From Paludibacter sp. (GTDB taxonomy: Bacteria > Bacteroidota > Bacteroidia > Bacteroidales > Paludibacteraceae), in contig JAAFGX010000042.1 in the NCBI GenBank assembly GCA_010365115.1, positions 1 to 34,561 of the forward strand: DNA of 34,561 bases. The letters are read 5' to 3'. This document shows, one piece after another, positions 17,509-24,686 of this stretch (its first letter is position 1; each line of letters opens with the position of its first letter). Both the position numbers and the translations under genes were made by a program. The notes below the pieces were generated by a model. The model had not been told where the DNA came from. It saw nothing but the letters and a program-made list of their open reading frames with translations, and made no database searches.

Positions 17509-19971
17509 TTATAATGATATTAGTGTTGGAACATCTTTTAATATTTGTGAAATTTTTAATTTTGGGAGGTCTGAAACAAATTCTTCCTTACCTTCATTGT
17601 ATAAGTTCATGTGTAACTCTGCCAAGTCTGCTAAAATAACTTTTTCGTTTATTTCATCAGGAGAAATTTTCCTCAGGGCAATAAGCGCATTCCTTTGTAA
17701 AAAGTAATTATCTGATAAATTACCCTTATTAAAAGCGCTTAACATCACGTATTTATAATTTCTCCAATTTATTGATGCTAAATAAATATATGAACCAGCA
17801 GTGTTAGCTTGATTAAGTTGATTTGTACTTTTTATATTCAAAATAGCAATTTGAATTAAATCATCATCAGAATGCTTAATATAACTCAAAAACAGCCATA
17901 GATAATATGTTTGACTTTCGTAAATGTTTTTCAGATTGTTCTTTATTATTTTTTTAATGACATCAAAATCTTCTGTCTTAAAATATTGTTTATCAATTGA
18001 CATTAATAATTTTATAAACGATGTGGTTAACCAAGGTTGGTTATCTAACTCTTTTAAAACATACTCAATAACTTTAGAAAAGTCAATCGTATTCTTTAAT
18101 CCTTCAGTTCTAGAAAAAAGTTGTAATTTATTTATACAAAAACCTAACTTTCTTTTATTTAAAAATTTATCTTCATCAAGATATTTGTTTTCAATCACAT
18201 CTGTAAATAATCGAAAGGTCATATGGATTGCCTTCTGAACATCTCTTTTACTTTTTGTTCTTAACAAACTGTTTATCTGATCAATTTCGATTAGTGATTC
18301 AGGCAAAAATTCTTTAATCGTTATATTATCACTTAAATCATTAAAATCAAAAATTGTTGTTTTTGCAGAATTTAAATTTAAGCCTAGGTCCCTCATAGCT
18401 ATAGATAAATCATAGATCGCTTTAATAGCTTCAGCCTTAGTTTTACAGACAATTCTAACGTCATCCATGTATCTATAATAATTTTTATGATTATTTGAAT
18501 AGATCATTATTCTGTCAATCTTATTAAGGAATAAATTGGCTAAATATGATGATGCATCTCTATTTTGTGGAATTCCAAATTCAGAATTTATTTGTTTGTC
18601 ATTCCATTGTTTTATTAATTCTCCAACTCCATCTACAATTTTGTAAAGTTCTTCCTTTAAGTCATCTGCGGCATTATCATGAATTAAACTTTTTAAATAT
18701 TTTAATAAAAGTTTTGTGTTAATATTTTCAAAAAAATTTGTTATATCGGCAACAACTAAAAATGGTCTATCTTTTGTCAAAACTGATTTTGTTTGATAAA
18801 CATATTTTTTCCATTGTTCTATTGAATAATGGTACATATAACTTTGATTACCTTTTCCTGAATTATATCTAAACGAGTATACGTGCGGGTGTAATATTTT
18901 ATCTAAATTTTCAGCCAACTTATCTACATACGCTTGATAAATAATCCTATCAATAAAACTCGTTTCAATAGCGGGTCTAGTTGAGTAACCTGATTTCGGG
19001 ACCGTGAAGTGTTTTGCTAGCGATGACGGTTTGTACGTAATGTTTTTACCAATTATGTTGTGAATCCTCTTGTAGAAAAACTTCTTTGATAGTAAAAACT
19101 TAAAGTTAATTGGATCTTGAAACCAATCATCTTTTAAGTCATTTTTCAATCTTTGGATTGCCCGCCATATGTTTAATTCACAGTCATTTATTATTATTTT
19201 TTCATAATTTATGATGCTTCCATCTACTTCATTTAAGCTTATCTTAAGTGTATGATTAATATGTTTTACTGGTTCTAAAGATGAATCAAAAGCACTAATT
19301 TTTTCATTTAATAATTTATAATCAATTTTTTTTGCAATGATAGCACTAGCAAATCCACTTAAATCAGTTATTTGTGTGATTAACCCAACTAAAACAGATC
19401 GATTTGCATAAAATAATCCAGCTCCAGAATATCCAGCAATTTTGTTATTAGAGTCCTCATCACTTATTGAGGAGAGACATTCCACATCAAATGTACTGGT
19501 GTTTTTTTGAGATACTTTTCTTTTGAATGTTAAGTCGTATGGAGAATTTTCTTTAAATCGTGGATAACCAAAAGAGTCAAAATAGCCAGAATGATTAATA
19601 TCTCCAATTATAATTTCTCTTAAATTTTCTGAATTATATGATATAAGTAAAATTGCTAAATCGTGATCATGAATGGGGATTATTTTATCTTTCTCTATAA
19701 CGTGTCGATCATAAACACCGTTTTCATTTTGCCAAAATATTTCTACTTCTTTAATATCCTTTTCGTTTTTATAAGTTGCTCCATTTCTTTCCCCATATAC
19801 GCAATGCAAAGCTGTTAGAACATAATGGACGTTACCATTATTAGTAGTCTTATATATGACACCCGTACCTATAATTTTTGAAGTTAAACCATTAAATATT
19901 GGTTCAATTCTAACTGTATTGGCTTTTAGTAGCTGCTCTTGATTGTCGTTTAACTCGTATCTTTTACTCAT
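17509..19971 (-). CDS. Trypsin-like serine protease fused to a reverse transcriptase
   Basis: This 820-residue fusion has three parts. (a) The N-terminal trypsin-like domain (about 10-225) has an intact triad: His56 in VLTALHCVYG, Asp104 in HDHDLAILL and Ser182 in IAGYSGAGLF. (b) The RT domain (about 285-555) has block 1 VPKSGYSTRPAIE, HPHVYSFRY, block 3 VVADITNFFENIN (Asp409), block 4 GIPQNRDASSYLANLFL and the active box YRYMDDVRIV (501-504). (c) A helical, HEAT-like C-terminal region (about 560-820) resembles the alpha-repeat region of UG/Abi-type RTs. It has no signal peptide, so the protease is probably cytoplasmic. The start overlaps the MBL stop by 4 bp, indicating translational coupling. 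The fit to UG/Abi is by overall pattern only. Retron-type fusions of RT and protease are an alternative, but I see no room for a retron ncRNA beside it. AT-rich: 11 G+C in 60 at 17941-18000. Confidence 0.9.
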   Translation of the reverse strand: MSKRYELNDNQEQLLKANTVRIEPIFNGLTSKIIGTGVIYKTTNNGNVHYVLTALHCVYGERNGATYKNEKDIKEVEIFWQNENGVYDRHVIEKDKIIPIHDHDLAILLISYNSENLREIIIGDINHSGYFDSFGYPRFKENSPYDLTFKRKVSQKNTSTFDVECLSSISDEDSNNKIAGYSGAGLFYANRSVLVGLITQITDLSGFASAIIAKKIDYKLLNEKISAFDSSLEPVKHINHTLKISLNEVDGSIINYEKIIINDCELNIWRAIQRLKNDLKDDWFQDPINFKFLLSKKFFYKRIHNIIGKNITYKPSSLAKHFTVPKSGYSTRPAIETSFIDRIIYQAYVDKLAENLDKILHPHVYSFRYNSGKGNQSYMYHYSIEQWKKYVYQTKSVLTKDRPFLVVADITNFFENINTKLLLKYLKSLIHDNAADDLKEELYKIVDGVGELIKQWNDKQINSEFGIPQNRDASSYLANLFLNKIDRIMIYSNNHKNYYRYMDDVRIVCKTKAEAIKAIYDLSIAMRDLGLNLNSAKTTIFDFNDLSDNITIKEFLPESLIEIDQINSLLRTKSKRDVQKAIHMTFRLFTDVIENKYLDEDKFLNKRKLGFCINKLQLFSRTEGLKNTIDFSKVIEYVLKELDNQPWLTTSFIKLLMSIDKQYFKTEDFDVIKKIIKNNLKNIYESQTYYLWLFLSYIKHSDDDLIQIAILNIKSTNQLNQANTAGSYIYLASINWRNYKYVMLSAFNKGNLSDNYFLQRNALIALRKISPDEINEKVILADLAELHMNLYNEGKEEFVSDLPKLKISQILKDVPTLISL

Positions 19972-21002
19972 AATTTTATTAAATAACCTTTACTGTAATT
20001 TGGCTTCAAGCTTTTGAAATTATATTTGATATAATCATTGTCACTGATTTTTAATTCATCCACAACTTCATCATAATTAAAAATAAAGACATCTTCTTCA
20101 CCATTTTTAGATTCTCTATTTAATATTTTTGCCAAGGTTAATTTGTTAGGAAGATTAGACTTTTTTCCATTTGTACTTATTATAAAATTATTGGAATCAA
20201 TCAAATCTATAAGTGATAAGCTCAGACTGCGATGACTAGCATGATGAGCTAATTTAATTACATTTACTTTCAATTTATCAATACCTCTTATAGCTAAAAG
20301 CTTTTTAACAGAGTCCTGGATAATATCAGGATTCGCATCTCCCATAAATAAAATTGATTTTTCTTGTACCTCTACCAGCATCGAAATACTAACTCTGTTT
20401 TCAATAGTGGTATCTAAATCTTCAATTTTATCTTTAAAAATTTTACTGTTTTTATTAATTAACTGTTCGATTGTATAATCGTAATCTTTCCCTTCAGAAC
20501 ATATGTCTGTTGAATTTTTAAGAATTAGTTTTTTTAGATCCTCCTTTACTGGAGATAATAGCGTAATTATAGCTCCAAAAAAATTGACTGGTTTGAATTC
20601 ATTTATAACAATATCATTAATACGTGGAATATCAAATTCATTAATTTTATTCTGTATATCACAGCTTTCTATATAGCTGATATCATTTGATTTGTGAAAA
20701 GATGTATTGTCGAAAGAATTGAACCAAACGCATTTAATTAAACTTTTATCAATATCAGCATCATTTAATAGATATTGAATACCTTTAACATGATCTTGAT
20801 CTGTGTGTGTCAATATTAATAAGTCAATATTTTCTTTTCTTGCTTTAATTTTTAAAACTTCACATTTTAAAACTGAAGTGTATTCTGATTTTTTATTTCC
20901 ACCGTCAATAATAATATTCTTGTATTGATTGTCGTTTCCTAAGAATCTCAAAATAAGAGAATCACCATTTCCAGCTTTTAGAATTTTTAATGTTGTATTC
21001 AT
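19968..21002 (-). CDS. MBL-fold hydrolase, ComEC/Rec2-like, RT-associated
   Basis: This 344-residue metallo-beta-lactamase-fold protein has the metal motif ILTHTDQDHVKG (His66, Asp68, Asp70, His71), then LFMGDANPD (Asp222) and KLAHHASHRS (His253/His254). The order and wording match the MBL domain of ComEC/Rec2, in which the fold acts as a nuclease. There are no membrane segments, so it is a stand-alone cytoplasmic enzyme. It starts 22 bp after hsdS and overlaps the protease-RT gene by 4 bp. MBL proteins paired with trypsin-like proteases occur in several conflict systems (AVAST type I, from memory), which supports a joint role with the protease here. Whether it cuts nucleic acid or a small molecule cannot be told from the sequence. 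Confidence 0.88.
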   Translation of the reverse strand: MNTTLKILKAGNGDSLILRFLGNDNQYKNIIIDGGNKKSEYTSVLKCEVLKIKARKENIDLLILTHTDQDHVKGIQYLLNDADIDKSLIKCVWFNSFDNTSFHKSNDISYIESCDIQNKINEFDIPRINDIVINEFKPVNFFGAIITLLSPVKEDLKKLILKNSTDICSEGKDYDYTIEQLINKNSKIFKDKIEDLDTTIENRVSISMLVEVQEKSILFMGDANPDIIQDSVKKLLAIRGIDKLKVNVIKLAHHASHRSLSLSLIDLIDSNNFIISTNGKKSNLPNKLTLAKILNRESKNGEEDVFIFNYDEVVDELKISDNDYIKYNFKSLKPNYSKGYLIKL

Positions 21003-21024
21003 TTAATAACGTTTTATAATTCTA

Positions 21025-22269
21025 CTAATTTTCTACAATTTCCATTCTACTCTCAACCTTTGTCATTCTAGCCAATAATAAACCCTTCAATTCTTCTAGT
21101 TTTTGAATTTCTCGAGTATAATCTTCTTTAAGATTCATAATATTTATGAACGGATGTTTGTTTAGCACTTCGCCAAGAGGCTGTATTAATCTTAATTCTT
21201 CAATTATATTTTTACTTAAATTTGGTTGAGCTCCTCCAATTGCAATGCTTACAATTTCATCACGATTTGTCCTTAAATAATAATACAGGAATGTTGCTTC
21301 GGTTTCATTTTTACATATAATAGCACAACAAGCTTGATTTGTAGCGGATTCTATTTTAAGATATCCAACTTGTCCTTTTGTTTTACCTTCACCATACATT
21401 GCAATTAATACGGAATTAATTGGCAAAAGTTTTGCGGAGCTTTCTTTTATTGCTAATTCGGAAACATATTCGTCAGCATCGATAATTACGCTATTTTTAA
21501 GTTCACCTGTTTTTAACCACGGGTAATCATTGGAGTTCCAATATGTACTTTCATCTCTACTTGGAGTTCCTCCGCTTCTCATATTAACTGAAAATTCTTT
21601 TACAGAATTCATTTCCCACCCCTTCGGAATCTCTTTATCCAATTCCTCACACCAAACCATCTCCCCACCATTACTTTTATAAGGTTTTCCATTTTTATCA
21701 GGAAACTCAAAATCTACAAACCATTGTTTGTAAATAGCTTGTGCAGTTTCTTCAAGTTTAGTAATGAGTTGGTTGTTAAGTTGAATACGGTTTTGAATGG
21801 TATTGTATTCTTTTACAATTTCAAGTTGTTTTTCTGGAGAAGGGATTGGTAATTTCATTCCACAGAAATCTTCCCACTCTAAACTTCCACGTACACCACC
21901 AACAGCGTGAAAACAAGCTTCTCTGTCAAATTCTGATCGGGTGAACCACATCATTAAATATTCGGGAAGTAAAATTGTGGTATCGATAATTTCAAAAATA
22001 GGATAGGCTTGCGAAATTATAGCAGGAACATCTTCTGTAAACAATGCTACGGGCATTTTTCTATCTCTACGAACTTGCATTGTAGAACAAGCAAATTGAT
22101 TCTTTCGAATAATTTTATAGTTTTCCATATCTGTACCAATAGTATTGGCTACAGATTTGATAAATTGTTTAGATATACTCAAACCAAGCAATGTGGTAAC
22201 TTTTAATCCCTTATTTCGTTCATCAACTAGTTGAATGTAATTGCCAATTGGTTTATAATTTGATCCCAT
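21025..22269 (-). CDS. hsdS: Type I restriction enzyme, specificity subunit HsdS
   Basis: This 414-residue protein has two target-recognition domains separated by a long helix. TRD1 covers about 1-145 and ends at EDFCGMKLPIPSPEKQLEIV. The central conserved region includes NRIQLNNQLITKLEETAQAI and YKQWFVDFEFP. TRD2 follows, with PKGWEMNSVKEF, MRSGGTPSRDESTYW and NQACCAIICKN. A closing helix carries EIQKLEELKGLLLARM. The two TRDs read the two halves of a split recognition site, which cannot be predicted here. The start overlaps the hsdM stop by 17 bp, typical of hsdM-hsdS coupling. No inverted hsdS fragments for shuffling are visible nearby. Confidence 0.95.
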   Translation of the reverse strand: MGSNYKPIGNYIQLVDERNKGLKVTTLLGLSISKQFIKSVANTIGTDMENYKIIRKNQFACSTMQVRRDRKMPVALFTEDVPAIISQAYPIFEIIDTTILLPEYLMMWFTRSEFDREACFHAVGGVRGSLEWEDFCGMKLPIPSPEKQLEIVKEYNTIQNRIQLNNQLITKLEETAQAIYKQWFVDFEFPDKNGKPYKSNGGEMVWCEELDKEIPKGWEMNSVKEFSVNMRSGGTPSRDESTYWNSNDYPWLKTGELKNSVIIDADEYVSELAIKESSAKLLPINSVLIAMYGEGKTKGQVGYLKIESATNQACCAIICKNETEATFLYYYLRTNRDEIVSIAIGGAQPNLSKNIIEELRLIQPLGEVLNKHPFINIMNLKEDYTREIQKLEELKGLLLARMTKVESRMEIVEN

Positions 22270-23836
22270 AACCTAATTCTTTGAAAACGGTTAGTAAATC
22301 ATTTTTAGATTGGGCTTCCGCTTTCAGTAATTCAGAGAAATCCTGTTGCAAGACTTTCATTTTATCATCAAAATCAATGTTCTCGTCACGGTTAACAAAT
22401 TGGATGTATTTGCTAGGTACTAATGAGAAATCCTTAGCAATTACGTCATCTATAGAAGCAGCATACGAAAACTCCGCTACGTTGCTGTATTTCTGTAAAT
22501 CGGTTTGCCAGTTGTGGTAGGCTTGCGTAATTTCGATAATATTTTCTGGAGAAAATTGCGTATATTTCTTTTCGAATGGAATTCCTTTTTCTCTTAAATC
22601 TAGAAATAAGATTTCATTTTCTCTATTGCGGTAGTTCCTTGTTTCGTCAGGTAGCGTAACCGTTCTTTCTTTTTTGTTTTTGTTCAAAATCCAAAGCGTT
22701 ACACTAATATTGGTGGTGTAAAACATATTTTGCGGTAAAATAACGATGCTTTCTACCACATCATCTTCAATCAGTTTTCTACGAATTTTGTATTCATCGC
22801 CACCACCAGACAGTGCGCCATTGGCCAAGATAAATCCAGCCACACCATTTTCAGATAGTTTGCTTACCATGTTTAAAATCCATGCGTAGTTGGCATTTGA
22901 GGTAGGAGGGACGTCATAGCCTCTCCATCGTGGATCATCTACCAATTCATCACTGGCTCGCCAATCTTTTTGGTTAAAAGGTGGGTTGGCCATAATGTAA
23001 TCGGCTTTTAAGTCAGGATGTTGGTCACGTCCAAAAGTGTCAGCAGGAACATCACCCAAATTGGCTGCAATACCACGAATGGCGAGGTTCATTTTAGCTA
23101 GTTTATAAGTCGTAGATGTATATTCTTGTCCGTAAATGGAGATTTCTTTTTTGTTTCCGTGGTGGTTTTCGATAAACTTGATCGATTGTACAAACATTCC
23201 ACCAGAACCACAAGCGGGATCATAGATTACGCCTTTGAATGGTTCGATCATTTCGGCAATCAGGTTTACAATACTTTTTGGGGTGTAGAATTCACCTTTT
23301 CCTTTTCCTTCGGCAAGGGCAAACTTACTCAAGAAATATTCATACACACGACCTACAATGTCCTGCTGTTTGTCTTTGATTGTATCTATATTATTGATGG
23401 TGTCTAGTAAGGCTGCTAGTTTACTCACATCCATATTCAAACGAGAAAAATAATTGTCAGGCAATGCACCTTTCAGCGACGGGTTGTTTTTTTCAATGGT
23501 GTGTAAAGCGGTGTCAATCTTTAAAGCAATATCGTTTTGTTTGGAATTTTCGATAATAAATGACCAACGAGATACTTCAGGTAAAAAGAAGATATTCGAC
23601 ATATTGTAGAATTCCTTCATCTCAAGGTATTTCTCTTTTCCGTCTGCTATCAGTACATTTCTACGTTCGACAAATTTGTCACTGGCAAATTTTAGGAATA
23701 TTAAACTCAAAACTACGTGTTTGTATTCGGATGATTCTACGGTTCCTCTGAGTTTATTAGCAGATTCCCAAAGGGTTTCTTCTATTGATTTTTCTTTCTT
23801 GGGTTTTGCTTGTTTTGTAGTAGCTTGTTTTGCCAT
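22253..23836 (-). CDS. hsdM: Type I restriction enzyme, methyltransferase subunit HsdM
   Basis: This 527-residue N6-adenine DNA methyltransferase has an N-terminal helical HsdM domain (EETLWESANKLRG). The SAM-binding motif I is YDPACGSGGMFV at about 205-216, and the catalytic motif IV is MANPPFNQKDW (NPPF at about 284-287). The start is preceded by a lysine-rich reading MAKQATTKQAKPKKEKS. It is the first gene of the nine-gene run, so its upstream region should hold the main promoter. It is also G+C-richer than the RT cassette (28 in 60 at 23041-23100). Intact motifs suggest an active modification enzyme. Confidence 0.96.
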   Translation of the reverse strand: MAKQATTKQAKPKKEKSIEETLWESANKLRGTVESSEYKHVVLSLIFLKFASDKFVERRNVLIADGKEKYLEMKEFYNMSNIFFLPEVSRWSFIIENSKQNDIALKIDTALHTIEKNNPSLKGALPDNYFSRLNMDVSKLAALLDTINNIDTIKDKQQDIVGRVYEYFLSKFALAEGKGKGEFYTPKSIVNLIAEMIEPFKGVIYDPACGSGGMFVQSIKFIENHHGNKKEISIYGQEYTSTTYKLAKMNLAIRGIAANLGDVPADTFGRDQHPDLKADYIMANPPFNQKDWRASDELVDDPRWRGYDVPPTSNANYAWILNMVSKLSENGVAGFILANGALSGGGDEYKIRRKLIEDDVVESIVILPQNMFYTTNISVTLWILNKNKKERTVTLPDETRNYRNRENEILFLDLREKGIPFEKKYTQFSPENIIEITQAYHNWQTDLQKYSNVAEFSYAASIDDVIAKDFSLVPSKYIQFVNRDENIDFDDKMKVLQQDFSELLKAEAQSKNDLLTVFKELGYGIKL

Positions 23837-23950
23837 TATATGGAGTGCTGTTTCTTTAAAATTATAATCCTTGCTAAGGTATTGAAAAAATTAAGGTTGC
23901 GGATACGGTAAACCACAAAGCGCCTTGATTTTTCTTTCATTTAGTTTTTT

Positions 23951-23980
23951 TAGTTTCTTTTAGTTTCTTTTAGTTTCTTT
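23951..23980. repeat. Three 10-bp tandem repeats upstream of hsdM
   Basis: TAGTTTCTTT is repeated exactly three times, preceded by a degenerate copy (23941-23950). The unit length is close to one turn of B-DNA, so all copies face the same side of the helix. It lies 115 bp before the hsdM start and 48 bp before the divergent gene at 24028. It could be an operator or spacer, or a slippage-prone tract that changes promoter spacing. Confidence 0.85.
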
Positions 23981-24027
23981 TGATGTGTTTTTATATGACT
24001 AACAGCACTTTATGTTGAAAAATTTAA

Positions 24028-24498
24028 ATGTTGGTTTTAACTGGTGAAAGAAAAATAAATCAAAATGGTCAATCAATTACTGTAGTTCAAGAATTTACGG
24101 ATTCTCTACCTTCTAACAACGGTGACGATTACAACATCTATTTTTTAAGCTGCATAGAAGAATTTTTGAGTAGTTGTAGCCAACACGAAAAAGTTGACCT
24201 AATTAAAGTACTTTATGAAAATGAAGATATAATAACAGGAGTTTCTTTCATCAATAAGCTAATCACAAATTCAAAGTCATTAAACCAAAATGATTTTTCA
24301 GGCACAGTGGATGCAGCGCTAGCCAGTTTCATTATTGATAATGAGGTTCATCCCATCATCACTTTTTTATTCTATTTTTATATCGAAAGTATTTCAAAGA
24401 GTACCATTGTAAATGGAGAAATTACAAAAAATGATTATGAAAAAATCATAAAATTCCATTCTATTAAAAGAGACTTGAAGCAACTTTTTGTTTTCTAA
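24028..24498 (+). CDS. Hypothetical protein, divergent from the hsd operon
   Basis: This is a 156-residue protein that I do not recognise. It is acidic and mostly helical in appearance, with no signal peptide. A hydrophobic stretch (HPIITFLFYFYIES, about 113-126) looks more like a buried helix than a membrane span. It starts MLVLTGERKINQNGQS and ends HSIKRDLKQLFVF. It is one of few plus-strand genes in the element and is divergent from hsdM across a 191-bp region with tandem repeats. By position it could be a regulator of the defence operon or part of the mobility module, but nothing in the sequence proves either. Confidence 0.6.
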   Translation: MLVLTGERKINQNGQSITVVQEFTDSLPSNNGDDYNIYFLSCIEEFLSSCSQHEKVDLIKVLYENEDIITGVSFINKLITNSKSLNQNDFSGTVDAALASFIIDNEVHPIITFLFYFYIESISKSTIVNGEITKNDYEKIIKFHSIKRDLKQLFVF

Positions 24499-24686
24499 TA
24501 ATAGTATCCCTGCAACTTAGATGAAATACTAGATCTTAATTTTGAAATCAAAATACAGTTGTTGAACTCATTGATTTCTTTGCGTTAGAATCTAAATATT
24601 TTAAAAATTTCTTCTTTATTTTCAACGAAAGACTTCAATTCTTTAGTTACATTTTTATAGTTATTGTTGGTTTTTAGTTTTACTAG

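Noticed and set aside
17509..21002. Reading the locus as a classical retron
   Set aside because: There is no intergenic space for an msr-msd RNA gene beside the RT, and I could not see the retron-specific VTG-type motif after the YMDD box. Retron membership is not excluded but is not supported.
21025..22269. Invertible or shuffling hsdS system
   Set aside because: hsdS has two complete recognition domains. No second partial hsdS is present, and the only tyrosine recombinase lies far away next to a tRNA att site.
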